Positions 44,403 to 52,464 of a stretch of DNA of 64,000 nt are shown piece after piece. Where the stretch lies: the NCBI RefSeq assembly GCF_026427775.1, contig NZ_CP044532.1, forward strand, positions 682,001 through 746,000, written 5' to 3'. Position 1 is the first letter of the stretch. Each line of letters begins with the position of its first letter. Both the position numbers and the translations under genes were made by a program. The DNA comes from Arthrobacter sp. CDRTa11 (GTDB lineage: Bacteria; Actinomycetota; Actinomycetes; Actinomycetales; Micrococcaceae). The notes beneath the pieces were generated by a model, which did no database searches, was not told where the DNA came from, and worked only from the letters and a program-made list of their open reading frames with translations.

Positions 44403-44451
44403 ACGACGGCGGGTGGTCACCTTTATTGGAAAGGTGGCCACCCGCCGTCGT
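44403..44451. terminator. Bidirectional intrinsic terminator
   Basis: A 22-bp stem (ACGACGGCGGGTGGTCACC and TTT, against AAAGGTGGCCACC and CGCCGTCGT) with one T-G wobble and a 5-base loop. It lies between the convergent DUF3151 and uracil-DNA glycosylase-like genes. The pairing continues with A/T bases, as in bidirectional terminators. Confidence 0.88.
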
Positions 44452-44472
44452 TAACTCCGTAACCGGAGGGGA

Positions 44473-45105
44473 CTAGCTGGGCTTCGTCAGGCCTGTGCGC
44501 GCCATGGCATCCGCATAGGCCACGTGCATTTCTTCAAGATACTGTTCCTGCCGGGCCGGGGTACCGGCGAAGGCACGGCCACTGAGGGAACGGACCTTGT
44601 AGGTTTTCAGGCCGCGGCGCCAGAGCAGGGGCACCTCGGTCTTCAGCAGCAGGTTGGCCAGGCGGTTGGCCTCGGTGCCGTGTGCCACGATGACGGAAGC
44701 CCGGGGCACGAGGGCCAGGAACTTGAGCAGCGGCTTGAGGCCGGAGGCGATCTGGTCCGGCGTGAACTTGCCGTTGGGCTCGCCAGGGGTGTGCCACGGG
44801 TGGACGTTCCACGGCATCACGAACTCCGGACGCAGGCCCAGTTTCCACTGGACGCCCAGCATGCGGGTGGCGGCGTCGTCGTCGCCGGCGGTAATGAATC
44901 CGGACTTGTCCGCTTCGCCGATGTTCGAGTACAGGCTGATAATGCGGCATTCATCTACGTCGTGCATGGGGTCAACGTAGGGAACTTGGGTGTCCGGCTT
45001 GACGCTCTGCAGGGAATCGCACAGCTCGTTGACGGCTGCGACGTTGGGTTCGTAACGGCGGCTCATGAGCTGCTCGCGAAAAGATTCAGGTGCCAGGGCT
45101 GTCAT
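44473..45105 (-). CDS. Uracil-DNA glycosylase superfamily protein
   Basis: A 210-residue protein. The segment FVMPWNVHPWHTPGEPNGKF and RASVIVAHGTEANRLANLLL place it in the uracil-DNA glycosylase superfamily, where the first forms part of the active-site pocket and the second the strand leading to the His loop (VAHG). The N-terminal SRRYEPNVAAVNELCDSLQ is family-like. The canonical GQDPYH loop of family 1 is not present, so this is a divergent group with unproven repair activity. Confidence 0.78.
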   Translation of the reverse strand: MTALAPESFREQLMSRRYEPNVAAVNELCDSLQSVKPDTQVPYVDPMHDVDECRIISLYSNIGEADKSGFITAGDDDAATRMLGVQWKLGLRPEFVMPWNVHPWHTPGEPNGKFTPDQIASGLKPLLKFLALVPRASVIVAHGTEANRLANLLLKTEVPLLWRRGLKTYKVRSLSGRAFAGTPARQEQYLEEMHVAYADAMARTGLTKPS

Positions 45106-45309
45106 GTATTGCTATGTCTCCTGCGGGGCTCGGTGATGCTGCCAATCCGGAAAATGGGCGCACCGTGGCGCGGCAGGTTCCGGGATGGTTTGAAATGTGG
45201 AGTGGACCGATTCCTGGTCGGTCCTTATCAGTTTAGCAAGCCCCGCAAAACGCAGGCGCGCCCAAGGCCTTCCCGTGATGGAAGGCACAGGGCGGCTGGA
45301 TCGCTGCAC

Positions 45310-46518
45310 CTACCAAAGACGCTGGCTGGCGCGCCGGGCGCCCTCGCCGAGAGCCTCCAGTTTGGCGAAGGCGATCTGCGGGTGAACACGGCCGCCCAGC
45401 CCGCAGTCCGTGGACGCAATAACGTTCTCCCGGCCCACCAGTTCGGCGAAGCGGACAATCCTGTCAGCGACGAGATCCGGGTGTTCCACAACGTTGGTTG
45501 CATGTGAGACCACCCCGGGAATGATGGCCTTGCCCTCCGGAAGCCTGGTGTTTTCCCACACCCGCCACTCATGCTCATGCCGGACGTTGGCGGCCTCGAA
45601 CGAGTAGGCCCCGGCGTTGACCTGCAGGACTGATCCAACGATGTCCCCGAACGGAATGTCCGTGGTGTGCGGCCCATGCCAGGAACCCCAGCAGACGTGG
45701 AGGCGGATCTGTTCCTGGGGCAGGTCGCGGAGGGCCCAGTTGGTGGCCTCGATGCGCAGCTGGATGAATTTGAGGTAGTCCTCCAGCGATGGCTCGGGGT
45801 TGATCTGGTCCCAGCTTTCCGCGAGGGAGGGGTCATCGAGCTGTACCGTCAGGCCGGCGTCGATGATGGCCTTGTATTCCTCCCGCATGGCATCGGCGCA
45901 GGCGTACAGCAGTTCCTCGTCCGACTTGTAGTACTCGTTGGCTACCCTGGCGCACGAACCGGGGGACAGGGACGCCAGAAAGCCTTCGGTCAGGCCGGCT
46001 GCAGCCAGTCCCTTTTTGAGGTTGGTGACATCGGAGGCCACCAGGTCATGCCCCGTGTAGGTCAGGGGTCCCGCGATTTTCGGTTGCGTCACGCTTTTGC
46101 GGTGCGCCAGGATGCCCGAGGACGGATCGGTGTATGCGTCGTTGAAAGCCAGCCGGTCCCGGCGGTCCGGAAACGAGGTCAGCACAATGTGCCCCGGGGA
46201 CGAGCGATGCACCACGGGGTCCTTCCACCTGTCCACGTCGGTGGGTTCCAGGCCGCCCAGCCTGGCGAAGGAATAGTTCCACCACGCGCCGTAATCAACG
46301 GAAGTGGACATGGTGTGCCCGTACTCGCCGTCGTTCGCAATGTCGACGCCGAGGTCTTTCTGCCGCTGGACCACATCCGCCACCGAGGCCTCCAGCAGCT
46401 CCAGGAATTCGGGCGTGATGCCCTCGGATTCCTTGGCGGCATTGGCGGCGATGAGTTCCGGGGTTCGGGGCAGGGAACCTGCGTGCGTGACCTGGATGTA
46501 GTCGGTGTTGAGGGACAT
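45310..46518 (-). CDS. Cobalamin-independent methionine synthase II-like protein (MetE C-domain family)
   Basis: A 402-residue protein equivalent to the catalytic C-terminal half of MetE; similar stand-alone proteins act as methyl- or thiol-transferases with unassigned substrates. The ATG at 46518 follows GGAAAGGAAG. It shows THAGSLPRTPELIAAN, DIANDGEYGHTMSTSVDYG, the zinc-site segments LHVCWGSWHGPH (Cys) and IASTDCGLGGRVHPQIAF (Cys), and VVSHATNVVEHPDL. Whether it makes methionine or metabolises an epoxide/thioether cannot be decided. Confidence 0.87.
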   Translation of the reverse strand: MSLNTDYIQVTHAGSLPRTPELIAANAAKESEGITPEFLELLEASVADVVQRQKDLGVDIANDGEYGHTMSTSVDYGAWWNYSFARLGGLEPTDVDRWKDPVVHRSSPGHIVLTSFPDRRDRLAFNDAYTDPSSGILAHRKSVTQPKIAGPLTYTGHDLVASDVTNLKKGLAAAGLTEGFLASLSPGSCARVANEYYKSDEELLYACADAMREEYKAIIDAGLTVQLDDPSLAESWDQINPEPSLEDYLKFIQLRIEATNWALRDLPQEQIRLHVCWGSWHGPHTTDIPFGDIVGSVLQVNAGAYSFEAANVRHEHEWRVWENTRLPEGKAIIPGVVSHATNVVEHPDLVADRIVRFAELVGRENVIASTDCGLGGRVHPQIAFAKLEALGEGARRASQRLW

Positions 46519-46965
46519 GGATACTTCCTTTCCATCGGTCCTGGCAGTAGCACCAGCGGACAGGATTGTCCCTGCACCCGTGGTTGCTGCGGCGTCAGCG
46601 AGCCAGGTCTCTCGGCCGCTCCGGATGGGTACTCTCACTTAATGGCATCTGCCGGGTGCGGGCAAGACTTCGCCAGATTATTTCAGCCGGTTTGTTTCAG
46701 CCGGTTTGTTTCATGGGATGGGCGGGTGGCAGGCGCGAAGAAACCCAGGGCCCGCCTGCTGCGAACGAGTAGAGAAACCCGGGGATCCGCTAAACTTGGC
46801 TGGTAAGAGCCCCGAACTCTTGCCTGGCAGGCCACCGCAACTGTGCCCGCCAGACTGTAGCCGTCGGGGCATTCTCATGAACGGCGTTGACTTCCGGCTG
46901 AACACCTGCTGCCTCACCAGGGTGGATCAACCGGAATGCAGCCCGAACGAATGGGGGAGGATCCC
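46519..46965. other. Long divergent intergenic region upstream of purA
   Basis: A 447-bp spacer between the divergent MetE-like and purA genes. It holds a 14-bp tandem repeat (46681-46708) and a C-rich stretch at 46800-46870 with short complementary blocks. No convincing open frame or known riboswitch was recognised on either strand. Confidence 0.5.
46681..46708. repeat. 14-bp tandem direct repeat
   Basis: TTTCAGCCGGTTTG occurs twice in tandem, followed by a partial third unit TTTCA. It lies in the MetE-like/purA divergent spacer, about 165 bp from the former start and 258 bp from the latter. It could be a regulator's direct-repeat site. Confidence 0.6.
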
Positions 46966-48255
46966 ATGCCAGCTATCGTGATCGTAGGAGCCCAATGGGG
47001 CGACGAGGGAAAAGGCAAGGCCACTGATCTCCTCGGCGGCCGCGTCGACTATGTGGTTAAGCCCAACGGCGGCAATAACGCCGGGCATACCGTCGTCGTA
47101 GGCGGTGAGAAGTATGAGCTCAAGCTCCTTCCGGCCGGCATTCTCAGCCCCAATGCGGTTCCCATCATCGGCAACGGCTGCGTGGTGAACCTTGAAGCCC
47201 TGTTCCAGGAAATTGAAGGCCTGCAGGCCCGCGGTGCAGACACTTCCAAACTGCGCGTCTCCGCCAATGCACACCTGGTGGCGCCTTTTCACCAGGTGCT
47301 GGACAAGGTCACTGAACGTTATCTCGGCAGCCGCGCCATCGGAACCACGGGCCGGGGCATCGGGCCCGCCTATATGGACAAGGTGGCCCGGCTGGGCATC
47401 CGTGTCCAGGACGTCTTCGACGAATCCATCCTCCGCCAGAAGGTGGAAGGATCGCTCCGCCAGAAGAACGAGCTCCTGGTCAAGGTCTACAACCGCCGCG
47501 ACATCGATGTTGAGGAGATTGTTGAATATTTCCTCTCCTTTGCCGAGCGTCTCCGGCCGCTGGTCATCGACAGCACACTGGTCCTGAACAAGGCCCTGGA
47601 TGAGGGCAAGGTAGTGCTCATGGAAGGCGGCCAGGCCACCTTCCTGGACGTGGACCACGGCACCTACCCGTTTGTCACCTCCTCCAACCCCACCGCCGGC
47701 GGAGCCTCCGTTGGCTCCGGCATCGGTCCCACCCGGATCTCGCGCTCCATCGGCATCATCAAGGCGTACACCACGCGTGTGGGCGCCGGCCCGTTCCCCA
47801 CGGAGCTCTTCGACGAGATGGGCGTGTACCTTCAGAAGACGGGCGGCGAGTTCGGCGTCAACACCGGCCGTCCCCGCCGCTGCGGCTGGTACGACGCCGT
47901 CCTGGCCCGCCATGCGGCCCGCGTCAACGGCTTCACGGACTACTTCGTCACCAAACTGGATGTGCTCACCGGCATCGAGCAGATCCCGGTGTGCGTGGCC
48001 TATGACGTCGACGGTGTCAGGCACGACGAAATGCCCATGACCCAGACCGAGTTCCACCACGCCAAGCCCATCTTCGAGTACTTCGAAGGATGGACCGAGG
48101 ACATCACGGCCGCGCGCACCATGGATGACCTGCCGGAGAATGCACGCAACTACGTCCTGGCCCTGGAAAAGCTCTCCGGTACCCGCTTCTCAGCCATTGG
48201 CGTAGGTCCGGACCGGGACCAGACGATTGTGGTCAACGACCTCATCAATGACTGA
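46966..48255 (+). CDS. purA: Adenylosuccinate synthetase
   Basis: Joins IMP and aspartate using GTP in AMP synthesis. The 429-residue protein from ATG 46966 (GGGGGAGG upstream) begins [20 protein letters not shown] with the P-loop. It also shows [11 protein letters not shown] (catalytic His), [40 protein letters not shown] and the C-terminal [15 protein letters not shown] strong terminator follows at 48271-48312. Length is standard. Confidence 0.97.
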   Translation: MPAIVIVGAQWGDEGKGKATDLLGGRVDYVVKPNGGNNAGHTVVVGGEKYELKLLPAGILSPNAVPIIGNGCVVNLEALFQEIEGLQARGADTSKLRVSANAHLVAPFHQVLDKVTERYLGSRAIGTTGRGIGPAYMDKVARLGIRVQDVFDESILRQKVEGSLRQKNELLVKVYNRRDIDVEEIVEYFLSFAERLRPLVIDSTLVLNKALDEGKVVLMEGGQATFLDVDHGTYPFVTSSNPTAGGASVGSGIGPTRISRSIGIIKAYTTRVGAGPFPTELFDEMGVYLQKTGGEFGVNTGRPRRCGWYDAVLARHAARVNGFTDYFVTKLDVLTGIEQIPVCVAYDVDGVRHDEMPMTQTEFHHAKPIFEYFEGWTEDITAARTMDDLPENARNYVLALEKLSGTRFSAIGVGPDRDQTIVVNDLIND

Positions 48256-48270
48256 CAGTTTCTGAAAGTC

Positions 48271-48312
48271 CGACGCCGGCGGGTCACCTGAACAGGTGGC
48301 CCGCCGGCGTCG
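48271..48312 (+). terminator. Intrinsic terminator after purA
   Basis: CGACGCCGGCGGG, one mismatch, CACCTG pairs with CAGGTG, CCCGCCGGCGTCG around a 2-base loop (AA). It lies 16 bases after the purA stop and isolates the downstream C-glycoside cluster from purA. Confidence 0.85.
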
Positions 48313-48374
48313 TTAATGGGCAAACCCGGATGGATGCGAACCTCTTAAGTAGGATCCTCACCAACTTAGGTGTG

Positions 48375-48402
48375 AAACAGACATAATGCTGTTAGTCTGT
48401 TT
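48375..48402. promoter_or_regulatory. Inverted-repeat operator before the first fusion gene (TTATGTCTG motif, minus strand)
   Basis: AAACAGAC (48375-48382) and GTCTGTTT (48395-48402) form a perfect 8-bp dyad separated by 12 bases, 22 bp before the start codon. The segment CAGACATAA (48378-48386) is the reverse complement of TTATGTCTG, a motif repeated before two other units of the cluster. Confidence 0.6.
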
Positions 48403-48424
48403 AAGAACCTACAGAGAGTGAGCA

Positions 48425-49720
48425 ATGATGCTTCTCGAAAGAGACCTCATCCAGTCCGTCGGCTTCCGCAACGTAACAGAAGGCGGACGTGTGACCGGCT
48501 TTCAGTTCCGGGTCCGGATGCCTTCCTACCGGGGTATGGCCGCGTCCCTCATTGACGGCATCGCGGTCCGCATTGGCGATCTGGTGAACGTTGGCCCCGA
48601 CGTTCCGCGTTGGACGTTTGGCGGGCGGACCTACACACTGCAGCAACTCTGGGAAAGTGATGGCGTCCGCTGGCCCCTGGAGGAAGCTGCCCTGGTCACC
48701 GTTCCCCTCGACGGCGGACTGCCGCAAGGCGTCCATGAGCTCAGCATCGAGCTGCGGCTGCGGATGTCCTACATTCCCGTCGAGCACCAGCCCACCATCC
48801 ACCGGGTCAGCCGGAAGGTGACGCTGGCACCGGAAGGCGGAGACGGTAATTTCCGCTACGGCGTTTCCCTGTACAGCTTCATGGGCGACTACGGCACGGT
48901 CATGGACCTGGAAACGGCCTTGGCCGCCGTCGCCGACGTGGGCGCCACCGGCGTCGAGATCCTCGGCGAGGGCCACATCCCCAACTATCCCGAGCCCTCC
49001 CCGGCGTGGATGGACAACTGGTTCGGCCTGCTCGAGAAGTACTCTTTGGAGCCCACGAATTACGGCTCCTGGATTGACACCCGGCTGCATCCTGGCCGGA
49101 GCATGACAGCAACCGAAGGTGCCGAGGCGCTGCAACGGGACCTCAGGCTTGCCCACCGGCTGGGATTCGGCTTCGTCCGCCCAAAGATCGGGGTCGTATC
49201 CAGCGACTTGGTTCCGGACCCGATCTGGACGGAGTCAGTGGAACGCTCGCTCGACCTGGCGCACGAGCTGGGGATCATCATCTGCCCCGAGATCCACTCG
49301 CCTACGCCCATCAGGCACCCCGTCGTCGAGGACTACATCGGCCTCATTGAACGGACGGGAACCAAGAACTTCGGCCTCCTCATCGACACCGGCATCTTCC
49401 AGGACCGGCCCATCCCGCTGCGGGAAGGGGAGACGCGCGAGACCCGCCCCGCCTTCCTGGACGGCATCGGCGTCGATCCGGCCGATTTCGCGGACATCGC
49501 CCAGTACGTGGTGTTCATCCAGGCGAAGTTCCACGACATCAACGAGCAGCTGGAAGACCAGCAGATTCCCTGGCTGACCGTGCTCAGTGCGCTCAAGGAC
49601 GCCGGCTACAGCGGCTACCTTTCCAGCGAATACGAAGGCGAACGCACCCCCTGGCGGGCCATCGAGCAGGTGCGGCGCCAGCATGCCCTCATCCGCCGCA
49701 TTACGGCCGAACTTCCCTGA
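48425..49720 (+). CDS. Fused C-deglycosidase-like protein: CarC-type (DUF6379) domain + TIM-barrel (variant metal site)
   Basis: A 431-residue two-domain protein. Residues 1-140 are a beta-rich domain like the small (CarC, DUF6379) subunit of bacterial C-glycoside deglycosidases: FRVRMPSYRGMAASLIDGIA, FGGRTYTLQQLWE and LRLRMSYIPVEHQPTIHRVS. Residues 145-431 are a xylose-isomerase-like TIM barrel (YGVSLYSFMGDYGTVMDLET, ICPEIHSPTPIRHPVV). Aligned to the other barrels here, predicted metal ligands are Glu289, Asp321 and Glu402, but the usual His is Gln366 (FIQAKFHDIN). Activity may thus differ: a divergent C-deglycosidase, an epimerase or an auxiliary subunit. It is the first gene of the cluster, 31 bases before the second fusion. 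Confidence 0.8.
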   Translation: MMLLERDLIQSVGFRNVTEGGRVTGFQFRVRMPSYRGMAASLIDGIAVRIGDLVNVGPDVPRWTFGGRTYTLQQLWESDGVRWPLEEAALVTVPLDGGLPQGVHELSIELRLRMSYIPVEHQPTIHRVSRKVTLAPEGGDGNFRYGVSLYSFMGDYGTVMDLETALAAVADVGATGVEILGEGHIPNYPEPSPAWMDNWFGLLEKYSLEPTNYGSWIDTRLHPGRSMTATEGAEALQRDLRLAHRLGFGFVRPKIGVVSSDLVPDPIWTESVERSLDLAHELGIIICPEIHSPTPIRHPVVEDYIGLIERTGTKNFGLLIDTGIFQDRPIPLREGETRETRPAFLDGIGVDPADFADIAQYVVFIQAKFHDINEQLEDQQIPWLTVLSALKDAGYSGYLSSEYEGERTPWRAIEQVRRQHALIRRITAELP

Positions 49721-49751
49721 CCCATCCCATCTCCCAGCAAAGAGAACAACC

Positions 49752-51230
49752 ATGCCCAACGGACTTATTGACGAATCAAGCCTCCGCCCCCATCCGCAAG
49801 GCCTCGCGCTGGTACTGACGCTGCCGTGGTACCGCAGCCTGTGGCTCTCCTCGGTGTCCAGCCTCCGGCTGAGTATTGACGGCCAGGAGGTTCCTTCCGG
49901 GGACCTGTCACTGGAACTGGGCGGTGTCCGCTACGCGCTTGCCGACCTGCCGGCGCAAAGCGAGACTCTCTGGTACCTCCAGGAACATCCCCTGCTCATC
50001 GTCACAAGGGAGAGCCCGGCTTCCCTGGGCGAGCAGCACACCATCCAGCTCATAGGGGAGCTTCGACTGCCGTACATGCAGATCGCCCCGGGCCAGGACG
50101 GCGGCCCCGGCATGTACGTGCCCAACTTCGTGAACCAGACGCTGGAGCTGACCGTGACCGACAAGGCCGCGCCGGCTCCTGAACTGAAGACGGCGGCTAC
50201 GCCGCCTCCGCCGAAGGCTGAGGATGATCCGTTCTCGCTGGGGCTCACGCTGTACTCTGCCAGCGCCGAATTCCGGGCCGGGTGGTATGACTTCGACGGC
50301 CTGCTTAATCGCGTGGCGGAGCTGGGAATAGGCCCCGGCATCGAGATCGTGGCGTCCCAGGTCCTGCCCACCTACCCCAACGTGACTGATGATTTTGCAC
50401 GTTCCTGGCAGCAGGCCTTCGACAAGCACGGCTTCACCGCCAGTTCCTTTGGCGCCAATCTTGATATGGGCCGCCGCCGTGACCGCGACATGACTCCGGA
50501 TGAGGAATACGGGTTCACGGAGACGCTGTTCCGGGGCGCCAAAAAGCTCGGTTTCCCGCTGGTCCGGATCCAGAGCGCGAAGCCGGAACTGCTTCGCCGG
50601 CTTCTTCCGCTGGCCGAGAACCTCGAACTCAAGCTTGCCTATGAGATCCACGCGCCGCTGGGGCCCAACTCCCCGGAGATCAGAAAGGTCCGCGACGTCT
50701 ATGCGGAGCTTGATTCACCGCTGCTGGGCTTCGTGGCGGACTTCTCTTCCACCATGCACAGCATGTCACCCACCCTCCTGCGCGCTGTCCGCCGGGCGGG
50801 ACTCGACGACGAAGCCGTCCTCAGGCTGCAGGCGATCTGGGCCACCGACGCCCCGATGCGGGCCCGGCAGGAAGAGTTCATCGGCTATCTCAAGGGACGC
50901 GGCTTTGATCCCGCCCGCCTCGGTTCCTTCGCCCACCTCGCCTTCAACATGCATGGCCACGTGAGCCCGGAGGAGTGGTCTGACATCATGCCGCAGATCA
51001 TGCACGTCCACGCGAAGTTCTATGACATCGATGAGCACGGCAACGAGCCGGCAATCGACTACCCGGAACTGGTCCGCGTGTTCGTGGAAGGGGGCTACCG
51101 CGGCTACTGGTCCAGCGAGTGGGAGGGTCACGCCTTCGCTGAGCTGGGTGAAGTGGACCCGCTGCTGCTGGTTCGCAAGCAGCATGACCTCATCCGCAAG
51201 AGCACGCGGACGGCGCTCGCATCAGCCTGA
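49752..51230 (+). CDS. Fused C-glycoside deglycosidase: CarC-type + CarB-type domains in one chain
   Basis: A 492-residue protein from ATG 49752 (AAAGAGAAC upstream). Residues 1-140 match the small CarC-type subunit encoded separately at 60761 (shared HPQGLALVLTLPWYRSLWLS versus HPEGIAVSVQLPWYRSLWLS, and LRLPYMQIAP). A Pro/Ala linker (KAAPAPELKTAATPPPPKAE) leads to residues 160-492. These match the CarB-type barrel at 59688, including NLDMGRRRDRDMTPDEEYGF, HVHAKFYDIDEHGNEPAIDY and SSEWEGHAFAELGEVDPLL. Predicted metal ligands are Glu298, Asp330, His420 and Glu456, all present. The known enzymes are heteromers; this looks like a single-chain version cleaving the C-C bond of 3-keto-C-glycosides. 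Confidence 0.85.
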   Translation: MPNGLIDESSLRPHPQGLALVLTLPWYRSLWLSSVSSLRLSIDGQEVPSGDLSLELGGVRYALADLPAQSETLWYLQEHPLLIVTRESPASLGEQHTIQLIGELRLPYMQIAPGQDGGPGMYVPNFVNQTLELTVTDKAAPAPELKTAATPPPPKAEDDPFSLGLTLYSASAEFRAGWYDFDGLLNRVAELGIGPGIEIVASQVLPTYPNVTDDFARSWQQAFDKHGFTASSFGANLDMGRRRDRDMTPDEEYGFTETLFRGAKKLGFPLVRIQSAKPELLRRLLPLAENLELKLAYEIHAPLGPNSPEIRKVRDVYAELDSPLLGFVADFSSTMHSMSPTLLRAVRRAGLDDEAVLRLQAIWATDAPMRARQEEFIGYLKGRGFDPARLGSFAHLAFNMHGHVSPEEWSDIMPQIMHVHAKFYDIDEHGNEPAIDYPELVRVFVEGGYRGYWSSEWEGHAFAELGEVDPLLLVRKQHDLIRKSTRTALASA

Positions 51231-51245
51231 CGCTGTAGCCCCAAT

Positions 51246-51282
51246 CCCCGATGCCCGTCCCTCATCAGGGCGGGTATCGGGG
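51246..51282. terminator. Terminator between fusion gene and lysR
   Basis: CCCCGAT-CCCG-CC pairs with GG-CGGG-ATCGGGG around a 7-base loop, with G-T mismatches at two places, followed by GCATTTAAG. It lies between the convergent second fusion and LysR genes. Confidence 0.75.
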
Positions 51283-51285
51283 CAT

Positions 51286-52230
51286 TTAAGGAGCTTCCGT
51301 GGCCGCGGCGGCTGCGACGATGCCAGCTGCGTCCTTGAAGAGGCCGCGCATCCATTCATGCTCGGAATCGCGGTTGTGTACTGGATGCCACCACAGGGCA
51401 TTAACCAGCGGCGTGGCATCGAATGGGAGCGGCAGGATCCGCACTCCGCCCACACGCAGCGCAAACGGAACCAGCGCTGCCTGGATGAGGGCGATCCGGT
51501 TGGTCCCCACCACAAAATGCGGCAAGGACTGGAAACTTTCAACCACCACATCCACCCGAGGCTCAACGCCCAGCTGCATGATTTGGCGTTCCGCGGACGT
51601 TGAGGCTGAGCGGGTCTGATACGTCATGACCCACGGAAGTTCTGCGATGTTCTCCATGGTGATCTGCTCGCCGACGGCCTCGTTGGACGAAGAGACGACA
51701 GCGACCCACGCGTCCCGCCACAGGTCCAGGTAGGGGAGTCCGGACAGGAAGCCGTGGGGGATCACCATGCCGTCCACCGAGCGGAGGCGGTTGGCTGCAT
51801 CTTCCACCACCATCGGATTGTGGAGCATAAACCGGAACCGGACACCCGGAGCACGTTCCGCCGCAAGCTCGGAAACTACCCGGCCAATAGTGGTGAACCC
51901 ATAGTCCGAACCGTAGATGGAGAACTCGCGCTCGGATTCGGTGGGTTCCCACGTTGCCTGGCTCTCGAAGACGCGGCGGGCGGCTTCCAGCGCCGTGGTG
52001 GTGTGTTCCGCCAGCCGCAGGGCGAAGGGCGTGAGCTCATAGGCGTTGCCCCGGCGGGCCAGGATGGGATCCCCGAAGTGGGACCGGAGGCGCGCAAGCG
52101 AGGCGCTCAATGCCGGCTGGCTCAGGTGCAGGCGCTCGGCCGCCCTGGTCACGCTCCGCTCAGTGATGAGGGCGTCGAGCGATATCAACAGGTTGAGGTC
52201 AAGCCGGGAAAGCAGGACATTGTTTGTCAC
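51286..52230 (-). CDS. LysR-family transcriptional regulator of the C-glycoside cluster
   Basis: A 314-residue regulator from GTG 52230. The winged helix-turn-helix reads LDLNLLISLDALITERSVTR, AAERLHLSQPALSASLARLR and GDPILARRGNAYELTPFA, resembling the NodD/SyrM branch of the family. The ligand domain continues to the C-terminus with MVIPHGFLSGLPYLDL and QSLPHFVVGTNRIALIQ. NodD-like LysR proteins often sense aromatic glycosides or flavonoids, fitting C-glycoside ligands, by inference. It diverges from the importer across a 234-bp spacer. Confidence 0.92.
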   Translation of the reverse strand: MTNNVLLSRLDLNLLISLDALITERSVTRAAERLHLSQPALSASLARLRSHFGDPILARRGNAYELTPFALRLAEHTTTALEAARRVFESQATWEPTESEREFSIYGSDYGFTTIGRVVSELAAERAPGVRFRFMLHNPMVVEDAANRLRSVDGMVIPHGFLSGLPYLDLWRDAWVAVVSSSNEAVGEQITMENIAELPWVMTYQTRSASTSAERQIMQLGVEPRVDVVVESFQSLPHFVVGTNRIALIQAALVPFALRVGGVRILPLPFDATPLVNALWWHPVHNRDSEHEWMRGLFKDAAGIVAAAAATEAP

Positions 52231-52347
52231 GGCGCGGCGTTTCTTTCGGCGGTGAACTACGTCTCATCAGTGTATCAGCGGCATCGATACATTTGCCGGT
52301 CCATATCAGAGGATTGGATGCCGGGAGCTTCCGCGGACCTCCGTGGA

Positions 52348-52379
52348 ACTTATGTCTGGTATACGCATTACTTATGTGC
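52348..52379. promoter_or_regulatory. Direct-repeat operator region before the C-glycoside importer
   Basis: ACTTATGT occurs at 52348-52355 and again at 52370-52377, exactly 22 bp apart (two helical turns). The first copy extends to TTATGTCTG, the motif shared with the other cluster promoters; the second diverges after TTATGTG. It lies in the lysR/importer divergent spacer, about 100 bp before the importer start. Confidence 0.55.
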
Positions 52380-52464
52380 TTTTTCTGCACATCTCCTGCA
52401 TACTAGTGAGTGACCGGGGTCACGGCTCCCGGATATTTCGACAACGAAGTCAGAAAGGCTGGAC

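Noticed and set aside
46800..46900. Cobalamin, SAM or SAH riboswitch upstream of the MetE-like or purA gene
   Set aside because: GC-rich complementary blocks are present, but no conserved core (such as the B12 box) could be found on either strand.
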